A stretch of DNA of 64,000 bases from Serinicoccus kebangsaanensis (GCF_008919445.1 NZ_VSLG01000001.1:62001-126000); one strand, 5' to 3'; positions 8,327 through 17,933 are shown, counted from the stretch's first letter. Notes: a model not told the origin generated them from the letters alone. Translations and numbers: made by a program.

Positions 8327-9787
8327 ATGCGTCGAGCCAAGATCGTCTGCACCCTGGGTCCCGCCACCGCCTCCTACGAGCAGATCGAGGCGCTCGTCAC
8401 GGCCGGTATGGACGTGGCCCGGCTGAACCTCTCCCACGGCTCCTACGAGGAGCACTACGAGCGCTACATCCGGGTCCGTGAGGCGAGCGACGCCACCGGG
8501 CACGCGGTCGCGGTGCTGGCCGACCTGCAGGGTCCGAAGATCCGCACCGGCACCTTCGCAGGGGGTCCGGTGACCCTCGCGGCCGGCGGCACCTTCACCA
8601 TCACCACCCGTGACGTCCCCGGGGACCAGGAGGCCGTGGGCACGACCTACGACGGGCTCCCCGGCGACGTCCGTCCCGGCGACGACCTGCTGATCGACGA
8701 CGGGAAGGTCATGCTCCGCGCCACGGACGTGACCGCGACGGACGTCGTGTGCGAGGTCGTCGTGGGTGGCGTCGTGTCCAACAACAAGGGCATCAACCTG
8801 CCGGGTGCCGCGGTGAGCGTGCCCGCGATGTCGGACAAGGACGAGGAGGACCTGCGCTGGGCGATCCGCAGCGGGGTGGACTTCATCGCCCTCTCCTTCG
8901 TCCGGTCGGCGGACGACGTCCAGGACGTGCACAAGATCATGGACGAGGAGGGGCGCCGGCTCCCCGTGATCGCCAAGATCGAGAAGCCCCAGGCCGTCGA
9001 CAACCTGGCGGGGATCGTGGAGGCCTTCGACGGGGTGATGGTGGCGCGCGGGGACCTGGGTGTGGAGCTCCCGCTGGAGCAGGTGCCGCTGGTGCAGAAG
9101 GACGCCATCCAGATGTGCCGGGAGAAGGCCAAGCCGGTGATCGTGGCCACGCAGGTGCTGGAGTCGATGGTCGAGAACCCCCGCCCCACGCGGGCCGAGG
9201 CCAGCGACTGCGCGAACGCCGTCCTGGACGGCGCGGACGCGATCATGCTCTCCGGCGAGACCTCGGTCGGGTCCTGGCCGATCCGCGCCGTGGAGACGAT
9301 GGCCAGCATCATCTCCAGCACCGAGGAGCACGGGCTGCACCGGATCCCCCCGATCACGACCAAGCCCAAGACTCCCGGCGGGGCCGTCACCCGTGCCGCG
9401 ATCTCGCTCGCCGAGGCGCTGGGCGACCAGGTGAAGTTCCTCGTCACCTTCAGCATGAGCGGCGACACCACCACCCGGATGGCGCGGGTCCGGCCGGCGA
9501 CCCCCATGCTGGCGTTCACCACCGAGCAGCTGACCCGGTCCCGGCTCGCCCTGACCTGGGGGGTGGAGACCTTCCTCGTCCCCTTCGTCTGGCACACCGA
9601 CCAGATGGTCAAGCAGGTCGAGGAGACGCTGCTCCGCGAGGAGCGCTGCCAGGAGGGTGACATCGTGGTGATCGTGGCCGGCTCGCCGCCCGGGGTGTCC
9701 GGCACGACCAACGCGCTGCGGATGCACCGGGTCGGCGACGCGATCCTCGGTGAGGCGCCGGCATACAACCACGACCCTCAGGTCTGA
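8327..9787 (+). CDS. pyk: Pyruvate kinase
   Basis: Pyruvate kinase transfers phosphate from phosphoenolpyruvate to ADP, the last step of glycolysis. The 486-residue protein has [12 protein letters not shown] at its start, [14 protein letters not shown], the catalytic IAKIEKP, the metal-binding VARGDLGVE, and LSGETSVG, in the usual order. The C-terminal regulatory domain is complete. The frame is open far upstream, but ATG 8327 is clearly the start because conservation begins there and a TAnnnT box lies 7 bases before it. Pyk sits between the trp/redox genes and a response regulator, a common actinobacterial order, but the usual lgt-gltB-gltD are absent here. Confidence 0.98.
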   Translation: MRRAKIVCTLGPATASYEQIEALVTAGMDVARLNLSHGSYEEHYERYIRVREASDATGHAVAVLADLQGPKIRTGTFAGGPVTLAAGGTFTITTRDVPGDQEAVGTTYDGLPGDVRPGDDLLIDDGKVMLRATDVTATDVVCEVVVGGVVSNNKGINLPGAAVSVPAMSDKDEEDLRWAIRSGVDFIALSFVRSADDVQDVHKIMDEEGRRLPVIAKIEKPQAVDNLAGIVEAFDGVMVARGDLGVELPLEQVPLVQKDAIQMCREKAKPVIVATQVLESMVENPRPTRAEASDCANAVLDGADAIMLSGETSVGSWPIRAVETMASIISSTEEHGLHRIPPITTKPKTPGGAVTRAAISLAEALGDQVKFLVTFSMSGDTTTRMARVRPATPMLAFTTEQLTRSRLALTWGVETFLVPFVWHTDQMVKQVEETLLREERCQEGDIVVIVAGSPPGVSGTTNALRMHRVGDAILGEAPAYNHDPQV

Positions 9788-9803
9788 GCCGTCGACCAGC
9801 CGG

Positions 9804-9809
9804 TATGCT
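9804..9809 (+). promoter_or_regulatory. Possible -10 element for tRNA-Leu
   Basis: TATGCT (9804-9809) fits TAnnnT and would start a transcript about 35 bases before the tRNA. No good -35 box is seen. It also overlaps a copy of the GTATGC motif found throughout the window. Confidence 0.35.
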
Positions 9810-9850
9810 GGTGCGGCTTCCCGGTGCGGTTCCGTCCGCGCCGTCTACCC

Positions 9851-9936
9851 GCCGGGGTGGTGGAATGGCAGACACGGAGCACTCAAAATGCTTTGCCCGC
9901 AAGGGCGTGCGGGTTCGAGTCCCGCTCCCGGCACCA
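9851..9936 (+). tRNA. tRNA-Leu (anticodon CAA)
   Basis: This 86-base class II tRNA has an acceptor stem GCCGGGG paired with TCCCGGC, with one G-U pair. The discriminator is A and the CCA end is encoded (9934-9936). The anticodon stem GAGCA/TGCTT encloses the loop CTCAAAA, which reads CAA and decodes UUG leucine. A long variable arm (TGCCCGCAAGGGCGT) follows, then a T arm GCGGG-TTCGAGT-CCCGC. UUG is a minor leucine codon in this GC-rich genome but is used. It stands alone between pyk and the response regulator. Confidence 0.95.
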
Positions 9937-9978
9937 TCCCCTGTCGGCGGCGTGCTGGTCGGGGTCGGACGCGACAGA

Positions 9979-9991
9979 TAGGCTGCGACAC
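9979..9991 (+). promoter_or_regulatory. Response-regulator -10 element, leaderless start
   Basis: TAGGCT at 9979-9984 is followed by 7 bases and then the GTG start at 9992, the same geometry as at pyk, polA and uvrB. Confidence 0.6.
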
Positions 9992-10642
9992 GTGAGCGAG
10001 ACACCGCAGGACCAGGGGGCGGCACCCGACACCGACCCGGCCGAGCCGCAGGCCGGTCCGGAGACCGGGCTGCGCATCCTGCTGGCCGAGGACGAGGCCC
10101 TCATCCGGATGGACCTGGCCGAGATGCTCACCGAGGCGGGGCACGTCATCGTGGGCCAGGCCGCCGACGGCGAGCAGGCGGTGGCACTGGCGCAGGAGAC
10201 CTCGCCCGACCTGGTCGTCATGGACATCAAGATGCCGGGGATGGACGGGATCTCCGCGGCCGAGCAGATCGGCAAGGAGGGGATCGCGCCGGTCGTGATG
10301 CTGACCGCCTTCAGCGACAAGAACCTCGTGGAGCGTGCCCGGGACGCCGGGGTCATGTCCTACGTCGTCAAGCCGTTCAGCTCCGCGGACGTGCTGCCCG
10401 CGATCGACATCGGGCGGGCCCGCTGGGCCGAGCGCAAGGCGCTGGAGTCGGAGGTGGCCGACCTGGGCGAGCGCTTCGAGACGCGCAAGCAGGTCGACCG
10501 GGCCAAGGGTCTGCTGATGACCCAGCTCAAGCTGAGCGAGGCCGACGCCTTCCGCTGGATCCAGAAGGCCGCGATGGACCGTCGGCTGTCGATGCGCGAG
10601 GTGGCCGACGCCGTGATCTCCGGGATGCCGGCCAAGAAGTAG
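9992..10642 (+). CDS. ANTAR-domain response regulator (PdtaR-like)
   Basis: This 216-residue regulator has an N-terminal receiver domain with acidic residues in LLAEDEAL, the phospho-acceptor Asp in [12 protein letters not shown], Thr in LTAFSDK and the conserved Lys in VVKPFSS. After a short coiled linker it ends in an ANTAR domain (about residues 150-210). ANTAR proteins bind paired RNA hexaloops and prevent transcription termination rather than binding DNA. The closest known case is mycobacterial PdtaR (Rv1626), which works with a PdtaS kinase; no kinase is present here. The GTG start at 9992 is chosen from conservation and the upstream -10 box. Residues 1-27 are a low-complexity, acidic lead. 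Confidence 0.93.
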   Translation: MSETPQDQGAAPDTDPAEPQAGPETGLRILLAEDEALIRMDLAEMLTEAGHVIVGQAADGEQAVALAQETSPDLVVMDIKMPGMDGISAAEQIGKEGIAPVVMLTAFSDKNLVERARDAGVMSYVVKPFSSADVLPAIDIGRARWAERKALESEVADLGERFETRKQVDRAKGLLMTQLKLSEADAFRWIQKAAMDRRLSMREVADAVISGMPAKK

Positions 10643-10679
10643 CCGCGCCCGCGGTCAGAGACTCTTCGTCCGCACCGGG

Positions 10680-11111
10680 CTAGGCGCCCGGAGGCCGCTC
10701 GCGCAGCGCGCAGGTCAGTCGCGCGGTGCACACGCGGTGGCCGTGGTCGTCGCTCACCACGATCTCGTAGGACGCGACCGCCCGGCCGAGGGCGAGCGGC
10801 GTGGCGACCGCCGTCACGGTGCCGTCCCGGACCGCCCGGTGGTGTGTGGCGTTGAGATCGACCCCGACCGCGATCCGCCCCTCACCGGCGTGCAGCGCGG
10901 CAGCCACCGATCCGGCCGTCTCGGCCAGCGCGGCCGAGGCGCCGCCGTGCAGCAGGCCGTAGGGCTGGGTGTTGCCGGCCACCGGCATGGTGGCGACGGT
11001 GCGCTCCGCCGCCACCTCGACCAGCTGCATACCCATCCGCTCCGCGAGGTCGCCTCGAGGCATCTCGGGGCGGGGGTCGGTGGTCGAGCCGTTGGACGGA
11101 GTGTCAGCCAT
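10680..11111 (-). CDS. PaaI-type hotdog thioesterase
   Basis: This 143-residue protein is a single hotdog-fold domain of the PaaI/YdiI thioesterase type. These enzymes hydrolyse acyl- or aroyl-CoA thioesters in the cytoplasm. The signature LLHGGASAALAETAGS (near residue 53) contains the conserved HGG and the acidic residue used in catalysis. It is transcribed towards the response regulator and away from polA; its start codon is only 19 bases from the polA start. There is no Shine-Dalgarno sequence before ATG 11111, so the message may be leaderless or start further in. The physiological substrate cannot be told. Confidence 0.88.
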   Translation of the reverse strand: MADTPSNGSTTDPRPEMPRGDLAERMGMQLVEVAAERTVATMPVAGNTQPYGLLHGGASAALAETAGSVAAALHAGEGRIAVGVDLNATHHRAVRDGTVTAVATPLALGRAVASYEIVVSDDHGHRVCTARLTCALRERPPGA

Positions 11112-11117
11112 GGGACA

Positions 11118-11130
11118 TAGGCTGCCATGC
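11118..11130 (+). promoter_or_regulatory. polA -10 element, leaderless start
   Basis: TAGGCT at 11118-11123 lies 7 bases before GTG 11131. A TTGGAC (11092-11097) could act as a -35 box, but its 20-base spacer is long. The element sits in the 19-base gap between two divergent start codons. Confidence 0.6.
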
Positions 11131-13842
11131 GTGAGTCGCTTGCTGCTGCTGGATGGACACTCCCTGGCCTACCGCGCCTTCTTCGCCCTGCCCGTGGAGA
11201 ACTTCTCCACCACCACGGGGCAGAGCACGAACGCCGTCTACGGCTTCACCTCGATGCTCATCAACGTGCTGCGGGACGAGGCGCCGACCCACCTCGGGGT
11301 GGCCTTCGACGTGTCCCGCCAGACGTTCCGGACCGAGGAGTATGCCGAGTACAAGGCCGGCCGCTCCGCCACGCCGGACGAGTTCCGCGGCCAGGTGGAC
11401 CTCATCAAGGAGGTGCTGGACGCGCTCCGGATCACGCACGTCGAGGTGGACGGCTACGAGGCGGACGACGTGATCGCCACGTTGACCACGCGTGCCGCTG
11501 AGGACGGGATGGAGGTGCTGATCTGCTCGGGCGACCGGGACGCGCTGCAGCTCGTCGACGAGCGCACCACGCTGCTCTACCCCCGCAAGGGGGTGTCCGA
11601 CCTCGCCCGGATGACCCCGGACGCGGTCCAGGAGAAGTACGGCGTCCTGCCGGAGCGGTACAGCGACCTGGCGGCGCTCGTGGGGGAGTCGAGCGACAAC
11701 CTGCCCGGTGTGCCCGGCGTCGGGCCCAAGACCGCGGCCAAGTGGCTGGGACAGTTCGGCGACCTCTCCGGGATCGTCGACCACGCGGACCAGCTGACCG
11801 GCAAGGCGGGCCAGGCCACGCGGGACCACCTGGACCAGGTGCTGCGCAACCGTCGCCTCAACCAGCTCGTCGGCGACGTGGAGCTGCCCGTCACGGTGGC
11901 CGACCTGCAGGCCAGGGGCTGGGACCGCGAGGAGGTCCACCGGGTCTTCGACGGGCTGGAGTTCCGGGTGCTCCGGGACCGGCTCTTCTCCACGCTGGAG
12001 TCGGCCGAGACCGAGGCGGAGGAGGGGATCGACGTGGCCGGGGAGATCCTCGCCCCCGGCGCGGTGCCGGCCTGGCTGGAGCAGCAACCGGACGACCGGC
12101 GCCTGGCCCTGGTGGTCGACGCCGCACCGCGCACCCCCGCCGGTCCGGGCGAGGCGACCGGGCTGGCGCTGGCCGGCCCGGAGGAGGCGGTCTACCTGCA
12201 CCTGCCGGACCTCGACCCCGCCGACGAGAGCGCCCTGGCCCGGTGGCTCGCGGACGAGGCCCACCCCAAGGCACTGCACGGCGGCAAGGAGCAGGTCGCC
12301 TCGCTCGAGGCGGTCGGTCTGCCGGTGGAGGGCATCGTCAGCGACACCGCCCTCGCCGCCTATCTCGCCCGCCCGGACCAGCGCTCCTACGACCTGGCCG
12401 ACCTCGCGCTGCGCTACCTGCGACGGGAGCTGCGCCTGGACGCCGAGGGCGGGGAGGCGACCCAGTCACAGGGCCAGCTCGACCTGTCCTTCGACGGAGG
12501 CGAGGAGGAGCACCACGCCGCGGCGCGCTCGGCCATGGTGCACGCCCGGGCCGTGCACGACCTGGCCGACGCCCTGGACGAGGAGCTGGCGGACGAGGAG
12601 GAGCAGCACCTGCTCCGTGAGGTGGAGCTGCCGCTGGTCGGGGTGCTCCGGCGGATGGAGCGTGCCGGGATCGCGGTCGACCTGCCTGCCCTGAACACCC
12701 TCGAGCAGGAGTTCGCCGACGGCGTCGCCCAGGCGCAGCAGGACGCCTGGACCGCGATCGGCGACGACACGGTCAACCTCGGCTCCCCGAAGCAGCTCCA
12801 GACGGTGCTCTTCGAGACGCTGGGTCTGCCCAAGACCCGCCGCACCAAGACCGGCTACACCACGGACGCGGACGCCCTGGCCGGCCTCTACGCGCAGACC
12901 GAGCACCCGTTCCTCGAGGCACTGCTGCGGCACCGGGACGCCACCCGGCTCCGGGTCACCGCCGAGGGGCTGATCAAGTCGGTCGCGGACGACGGGCGCA
13001 TCCACACCACCTTCCAGCAGACGATCGCGGCCACCGGCCGGTTGAGCTCGACTGAGCCGAACCTGCAGAACATCCCCATCCGGACCGCGGCCGGTCGCCG
13101 GATCCGCGAGATCTTCGTCGTCGGCACCGGGACCCATGGCGAGTACGCCTCGTTGATGTCCGCGGACTACAGCCAGATCGAGATGCGGATCATGGCCCAC
13201 CTGTCCGGCGACGACGGGCTGATCGAGGCCTTCCGGAGCGGGGAGGACCTGCACCGGTTCGTGGGCTCGCGCGTCTTCGGGGTGGAGCAGGCCGAGGTGA
13301 CCGCCGAGATGCGGTCCAAGGTCAAGGCGATGAGCTACGGCCTGGCCTACGGGCTGTCCGCCTTCGGCCTGTCCAAGCAGCTGGGCATCACCACCGCCGA
13401 GGCCAAGGAGCTGATGGAGGAGTACTTCGAGCGCTTCGGCGGGGTGCGCGACTACCTCCGCGACGTCGTCTCCGAGGCGCGCCGCTCCGGGTTCACCGAG
13501 ACCATCCTGGGTCGTCGCCGGCACCTGCTCGACCTGACCAGCGACAACCGGCAACGTCGCGAGATGGCCGAGCGGATGGCCCTGAACGCGCCGATCCAGG
13601 GGTCGGCCGCCGACATCATCAAGGTGGCGATGCTGCGCACGGAGCGAGCGCTGGACGAGGCCGGCCTGGCCTCGCGGATGCTGCTGCAGGTGCACGACGA
13701 GCTGGTCCTGGAGGTGGCGGCGGGCGAGGAGTCCGCGGTCGAGGAGGTCGTCCGGGCCGAGATGGGCGCCGCGGCGGACCTGTCGGTGCCGCTGGACGTC
13801 AGCGTCGGCCTCGGCCGGACCTGGCACGAGGCCGCGCACTGA
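11131..13842 (+). CDS. polA: DNA polymerase I
   Basis: Pol I fills gaps and removes RNA primers during replication and repair. The 903-residue protein has the 5'-3' exonuclease/flap domain (residues ~1-300, with LLLLDGHSLAYRAFF, GYEADDVIATL and VPGVGPKTAAKWL). A degenerate 3'-5' exonuclease region follows, then the polymerase domain with motif A SADYSQIEMR, motif B ending GLAYGLSAFG and motif C LLQVHDELVLE. The proofreading region lacks the acidic exo residues: no DxE in motif I and no Tyr/Asp pair in motif III. This is known for other actinobacterial PolA. The start is GTG 11131; the frame is open further upstream but without conservation. Confidence 0.97.
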   Translation: MSRLLLLDGHSLAYRAFFALPVENFSTTTGQSTNAVYGFTSMLINVLRDEAPTHLGVAFDVSRQTFRTEEYAEYKAGRSATPDEFRGQVDLIKEVLDALRITHVEVDGYEADDVIATLTTRAAEDGMEVLICSGDRDALQLVDERTTLLYPRKGVSDLARMTPDAVQEKYGVLPERYSDLAALVGESSDNLPGVPGVGPKTAAKWLGQFGDLSGIVDHADQLTGKAGQATRDHLDQVLRNRRLNQLVGDVELPVTVADLQARGWDREEVHRVFDGLEFRVLRDRLFSTLESAETEAEEGIDVAGEILAPGAVPAWLEQQPDDRRLALVVDAAPRTPAGPGEATGLALAGPEEAVYLHLPDLDPADESALARWLADEAHPKALHGGKEQVASLEAVGLPVEGIVSDTALAAYLARPDQRSYDLADLALRYLRRELRLDAEGGEATQSQGQLDLSFDGGEEEHHAAARSAMVHARAVHDLADALDEELADEEEQHLLREVELPLVGVLRRMERAGIAVDLPALNTLEQEFADGVAQAQQDAWTAIGDDTVNLGSPKQLQTVLFETLGLPKTRRTKTGYTTDADALAGLYAQTEHPFLEALLRHRDATRLRVTAEGLIKSVADDGRIHTTFQQTIAATGRLSSTEPNLQNIPIRTAAGRRIREIFVVGTGTHGEYASLMSADYSQIEMRIMAHLSGDDGLIEAFRSGEDLHRFVGSRVFGVEQAEVTAEMRSKVKAMSYGLAYGLSAFGLSKQLGITTAEAKELMEEYFERFGGVRDYLRDVVSEARRSGFTETILGRRRHLLDLTSDNRQRREMAERMALNAPIQGSAADIIKVAMLRTERALDEAGLASRMLLQVHDELVLEVAAGEESAVEEVVRAEMGAAADLSVPLDVSVGLGRTWHEAAH

Positions 13843-13935
13843 TCCACGCACCGCGCCACGAACCGTGACCTGCCCGTGCTGGGCTGGCCGGCCGACCTGT
13901 GGTTTACTCCCGGTGTCCACATCGAAGGAGATCCC

Positions 13936-15255
13936 GTGACCGCCCGCCTGTGGGCAGCACTCGCTGCCGTCCTGCTGGGTCTGTTCCTCGGCGCGGGTCT
14001 GCCCGGCGGCACCCCTGCCGCCGCGGTCCCCACGACGGTCGTGAGCGCCGCCGAGGAGGCGGCCGAGTCGGTGCAGGGCACGCTGCGCGACCCGGACCGG
14101 GAGCCGATCGAGGGGGTGACCGTCACGGTCACCCAGGACGGCGCCGAGATCGGCAGCGCCACCACCGACGCCGAGGGGACGTGGGCGGTGCCGCTCCCGG
14201 GGCCGGGGGCATACACCGTCACCCTCGACGTGGCGGGACTGCCCGAGGGGGTGGCCCCGCGCACCGAGGGTGGAGAGGTGCTCGACGGGGTGCAGGTCAG
14301 GGCCGGGGCCTCCCAGGGAGTCATCTTCCAGCTCGGGACCGGTGAGGTCGACGAGGGAGGCGGGGGAGTCCCGGTCGGGCGCGTGCTCCAGCTCGTGGTG
14401 GACGGCATCAAGTTCGGGGCGATCATCGCCATCACCGCGGTCGGTCTCTCCCTGGTCTTCGGGACCACCAAGCTCATCAACTTCGCGCACGGCGAGTTCG
14501 TCACGATCGGCGCCGTCGCGGCCTACTTCCTCAGCACCTCGCCGGGCAACCTCCCGATCATCCTCGCGGCCGTCCTCGCGATGGCGGTCGGGGGTGCCGT
14601 GGCGGGTGGCTTCGAGGTGACCCTGTGGCGCCCCCTGCGGCGTCGCGGCGCCGGGCTGATCCAGATGTTCATCGTCGCCATCGGGTTGTCCCTGCTGCTG
14701 CGGCACCTCGTCCTCATCATCTTCGGGTCCCGGCGGCAGCAGTACGACGAGTACTCCCTGCAGACCGCGCTCACCCTCGGGCCGGTGCGCATCACGCCAC
14801 GGGACCTCATCATCACCGTGCTCGCCTTCGTCATCATGGTGGCGGTGGCCGTCATGCTGCAGCGGACGCGGATCGGGACGGCGATGCGCGCGGTCAACGA
14901 CAACCGGGACCTCGCGGAGGCGTCCGGGATCGACGTGCAGCGGGTGATCCTGGTCGTCTGGGTGCTGGGTGGTGCGCTGGCCGCGATCGGCGGCGTGTTC
15001 CTCGGGCTGACGCAGGCGATCTACAGCGAGATGGGCTTCGAGCTGCTGCTGCTGATGTTCGCCGGCGTCATCCTGGGTGGGCTGGGCAGTGCCTACGGAG
15101 CCATGCTCGGCTCGCTGGTCATCGGGCTGGTCTCGCAGCTGTCCACGCTGTGGTTCCCGGCGTCCCTGGCCTACATGTGGGCGCTGCTGGTCATGATCCT
15201 CGTGCTCCTCGTGCGGCCGCAGGGCATCCTGGGTCGCCGTGAGCGGGTCGGCTGA
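13936..15255 (+). CDS. livH: Branched-chain amino acid ABC permease LivH with exported Ig-like N-terminal domain
   Basis: This 439-residue permease is longer than the usual ~290-300. It starts with a signal-peptide-like segment (residues ~3-30). Residues ~45-135 then form a beta-sandwich of the carboxypeptidase-regulatory/Ig-like type (VQGTLRDPDREPIEGVTVTVTQ, then a DAEGTW motif). A Gly-rich linker follows, and from ~residue 150 comes the LivH permease domain with GLSLVFGTTKLINFAHGEF and the late EAA-like loop with GIDVQRV. The permease would move hydrophobic amino acids or amides across the membrane with LivM. The extra domain should lie outside the cell near the binding protein. GTG 13936 has GAAGGAG five bases upstream. 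Confidence 0.92.
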   Translation: MTARLWAALAAVLLGLFLGAGLPGGTPAAAVPTTVVSAAEEAAESVQGTLRDPDREPIEGVTVTVTQDGAEIGSATTDAEGTWAVPLPGPGAYTVTLDVAGLPEGVAPRTEGGEVLDGVQVRAGASQGVIFQLGTGEVDEGGGGVPVGRVLQLVVDGIKFGAIIAITAVGLSLVFGTTKLINFAHGEFVTIGAVAAYFLSTSPGNLPIILAAVLAMAVGGAVAGGFEVTLWRPLRRRGAGLIQMFIVAIGLSLLLRHLVLIIFGSRRQQYDEYSLQTALTLGPVRITPRDLIITVLAFVIMVAVAVMLQRTRIGTAMRAVNDNRDLAEASGIDVQRVILVVWVLGGALAAIGGVFLGLTQAIYSEMGFELLLLMFAGVILGGLGSAYGAMLGSLVIGLVSQLSTLWFPASLAYMWALLVMILVLLVRPQGILGRRERVG

Positions 15256-15266
15256 GGGAGACGACG

Positions 15267-16256
15267 ATGGACATCCTTGCGGTTCTCTCGGTCGCGATCC
15301 GGGGCGCGCTCGGCCCGGAGGCCGCGATCTACGCCCTCGCCGCCATCGGGCTGAACATGCACTTCGGCTACACCGGGCTGCTCAACTTCGGCCAGGTGGG
15401 GTTCATGCTCGTGGGTGCCTACGGCACCGCGATCTCGGTGCTCTCCTTCGGCTTCCCGTTGTGGGCCGGCGTCCTCGTCGGCATGGCGTGCGCGGTCGTG
15501 CTGGCGCTGATCCTCGGGGTCCCCACGCTACGGTTGCGTGGCGACTACCTGGCCATCGCGACGATCGCGGCCGCCGAGGTGCTGCGTTACGTCTACCGCT
15601 CCTCCTTCGCCGAGCCGGTCACGGGTGGGGTCTACGGCCTGGTGCAGTTCGCCGGGAGCTTCTACGAGCTCAATCCCTTCTCGGGTCCGCTCGAGCTCGG
15701 GCCGCTCCGGTTCGGCGACCGCGCCCTGTGGCTGATGACGGTGGCCTGGGGCATCACCCTGCTCGCCGCGGTGCTGGTGTGGCTGCTCATCCACAGCCCG
15801 TGGGGCCGGGTGCTGCGCGCCGTCCGCGAGGACGAGGAGGCCGCCCGGAGCCTGGGCAAGAACGTCTTCGCCTACAAGATGCAGGCGCTGGTCCTCGGTG
15901 GCGTCCTCGGCGCCCTCGCCGGCGCCCTGCTGGCGATCAACAGCCAGGCGATCACCCCGGACGCCTTCATCCCGATCATCACCTTCTACCTGTGGACGAT
16001 CATGATCCTCGGCGGCGCCAGCCGGGTGCTCGGGCCGATCATCGGCTCGATCGTCTTCTGGTTCCTGCTGACCTTCCTGGACGCGTTCCTGCGGGGCGCC
16101 ATGTCCGCGGGCTGGATCCCCGGGGGCCTGCTGGTCCCCAGCGACATCGGTGCGGTGCGCTTCGCGGCCGTCGGCCTCGGCCTCATGCTGCTGATGATGT
16201 TCCGACCCGCTGGTCTCATCGGCAACCGGAAGGAGCTGCGTCTCGATGTCCGATGA
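15267..16256 (+). CDS. livM: Branched-chain amino acid ABC permease LivM
   Basis: LivM is the second membrane subunit of a high-affinity branched-chain or related amino acid importer. The 329-residue protein has about ten membrane segments. It opens with the family pattern IYALAAIGLNMHFGYTGLLNFGQ and contains the cytoplasmic coupling loop VREDEEAARSLGKNVFAYK that meets the ATPases. ATG 15267 has GAGGGAG six bases upstream. Livh ends 11 bases before, and livG starts inside this gene's 3' end, so the four liv genes read as one operon. Confidence 0.95.
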   Translation: MDILAVLSVAIRGALGPEAAIYALAAIGLNMHFGYTGLLNFGQVGFMLVGAYGTAISVLSFGFPLWAGVLVGMACAVVLALILGVPTLRLRGDYLAIATIAAAEVLRYVYRSSFAEPVTGGVYGLVQFAGSFYELNPFSGPLELGPLRFGDRALWLMTVAWGITLLAAVLVWLLIHSPWGRVLRAVREDEEAARSLGKNVFAYKMQALVLGGVLGALAGALLAINSQAITPDAFIPIITFYLWTIMILGGASRVLGPIIGSIVFWFLLTFLDAFLRGAMSAGWIPGGLLVPSDIGAVRFAAVGLGLMLLMMFRPAGLIGNRKELRLDVR

Positions 16257-17178
16257 CACGCATGCCGAGATCGTCGCCCAGCGCGAGGCCGTCGTGGAGC
16301 AGGAGCGCGCGCACGAGGCCGAGCCCTCGGCCGGTGCCCGTCGCGCGGCGCAGGCGCTGGCGGGGGTCGCCAACACTCCCGGGGTGGCGAAGCCGGACCC
16401 GATCCTGGTGGCGGACGACATGGCCAGGCACTTCGGTGGTGTGCGCGCCGTCGAGGTGGAGCACCTCGAGGTGCAGCGCGGCACCATCACGGCCCTCATC
16501 GGCCCCAACGGTGCCGGGAAGTCCACCTTCTTCAACCTCATCACCGGGTTCGACCGCCCGGACAGCGGCCGGTGGGCGTTCGAGGGGCGGGACATCACCG
16601 GCCGGCCGCCGCACCGGATCGCCCGAGCGGGGATGGTCCGGACGTTCCAGCTGACCAAGGCGCTGACCCGCCTGACCAGTCTGGAGAACCTCATGCTCGG
16701 CGCCACCGGGCAGCGGGGGGAGGGCATGCTCGCCTCGCTGCTGCGGCCCTCGTGGGCGGCCCAGGAGGCGCAGATCACCTCCCGCGCGGAGGAGCTGCTG
16801 GACCGGTTCAACCTGACCCACATGCGGGACGAGTTCGCGGGGACCATGTCCGGCGGGCAGCGCAAGCTGCTCGAGATGGCCCGGGCGCTCATGGTGCAGC
16901 CCCAGATGATCCTGCTGGACGAGCCGATGGCCGGCGTCAACCCGGCCCTGACCCAGTCCCTCCTGGGGCACATCGAGGCCCTGCGGGACGAGGGCATGAC
17001 GATCGTGCTCGTCGAGCACGACATGGACGTCATCATGTCGATCAGCGACTGGGTGGTCTGCTTCGCCCAGGGCCAGGTCATCGCCGAGGGGCGTCCGGAC
17101 GACATCCGCAAGGACTCCGCCGTCATCGACGCCTACCTCGGCACCCACCGGGCACTGCACGAGGAGGACCCCTCATGA
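16246..17178 (+). CDS. livG: Branched-chain amino acid ABC transporter ATPase LivG
   Basis: LivG is one of two ATPases driving the Liv importer. The 310-residue protein has Walker A GPNGAGKST, signature MSGGQRKLLE, Walker B MILLDEPMAGVNP and the switch His in VEHDMD. It carries a ~55-residue acidic/Ala-rich N-terminal extension not found in typical ~255-residue LivG proteins. Because GGAAGGAG (16228-16235) precedes ATG 16246, translation probably does begin there; a later start near VADDMARHFGG would give the standard length. It overlaps livM by 11 bases and livF by 4. Confidence 0.93.
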   Translation: MSDDTHAEIVAQREAVVEQERAHEAEPSAGARRAAQALAGVANTPGVAKPDPILVADDMARHFGGVRAVEVEHLEVQRGTITALIGPNGAGKSTFFNLITGFDRPDSGRWAFEGRDITGRPPHRIARAGMVRTFQLTKALTRLTSLENLMLGATGQRGEGMLASLLRPSWAAQEAQITSRAEELLDRFNLTHMRDEFAGTMSGGQRKLLEMARALMVQPQMILLDEPMAGVNPALTQSLLGHIEALRDEGMTIVLVEHDMDVIMSISDWVVCFAQGQVIAEGRPDDIRKDSAVIDAYLGTHRALHEEDPS

Positions 17179-17915
17179 GCGAGGGCACGACCGCGATCCT
17201 GTGGACCGAGGACTTGGTGGCCGGGTACATCCCCGACGTGGACATCCTGCGCGGGTGCACGGTCGAGGTGCGTACCGGCGAGCTGGTCGGCATCATCGGC
17301 CCGAACGGTGCCGGCAAGTCCACGCTCATCAAGGCGATGTTCGGGCTGGTGCCGGTGCGTTCGGGCCGGGTCATGCTCCAGGGGCAGGACATCACGTCCC
17401 GGCCCGCCCACTCGCTGGTGGCCGACGGGCTCGGCTACGTGCCGCAGAACAACAACGTCTTCCCCTCGCTCACGGTCGAGGAGAACCTCCAGATGGGCCT
17501 CTACCTGCGCCCGAAGGAGTATGCCGCGCGCTTCGCCGAGGTGAGCGACCTCTACCCGCTGCTCGCCGACCGGCGGGCCCAGCGCGCCGGGTCGTTGTCG
17601 GGAGGGGAGCGGCAGGTGGTCGCGATGGGGCGTGCGCTCATGACCGGCCCGCACGTGCTCTTCCTCGACGAGCCCTCCGCCGGCCTGTCCCCGCTCATGC
17701 AGGACTCCGTCTTCGAGGCGGTGTCCCGGATCAACTCGGCCGGCGTGTCGGTCCTCATGGTGGAGCAGAACGCGCGGCAGTGCCTGGACATCTCGGACCG
17801 CGCCTACGTGCTCGACCAGGGACAGGACGCCTACACGGGCACCGGGGCCGAGCTGGCGTCGGACCCGAAGGTGATCGAGCTCTACCTCGGCACGCTGGCC
17901 CGGATCGAGGGCTGA
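17175..17915 (+). CDS. livF: Branched-chain amino acid ABC transporter ATPase LivF
   Basis: LivF is the second ATPase of the Liv importer. The 246-residue protein shows Walker A GPNGAGKST, the LivF-typical GYVPQNNNVFPSLTVEENL, signature LSGGERQ, Walker B LFLDEPSAGLSP and a Q-containing H-loop region VEQNARQ, which is normal for LivF. ATG 17175 overlaps the livG stop (ATGA). A perfect hairpin follows 18 bases after the stop, ending the operon and also the convergent livJ transcript. Confidence 0.95.
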   Translation: MSEGTTAILWTEDLVAGYIPDVDILRGCTVEVRTGELVGIIGPNGAGKSTLIKAMFGLVPVRSGRVMLQGQDITSRPAHSLVADGLGYVPQNNNVFPSLTVEENLQMGLYLRPKEYAARFAEVSDLYPLLADRRAQRAGSLSGGERQVVAMGRALMTGPHVLFLDEPSAGLSPLMQDSVFEAVSRINSAGVSVLMVEQNARQCLDISDRAYVLDQGQDAYTGTGAELASDPKVIELYLGTLARIEG

Positions 17916-17933
17916 GGAGCGACCTCGGACGCA

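Noticed and set aside
11112-11130. A matching leaderless promoter for the thioesterase on the minus strand
   Set aside because: The only TA-containing box (TATGTC) lies 2-3 bases before the ATG, too close for the spacing seen elsewhere.
12064-12470. Active proofreading exonuclease in PolA
   Set aside because: The domain fold is still traceable but the acidic metal ligands are absent, as in other actinobacterial Pol I enzymes. It is not a novelty.
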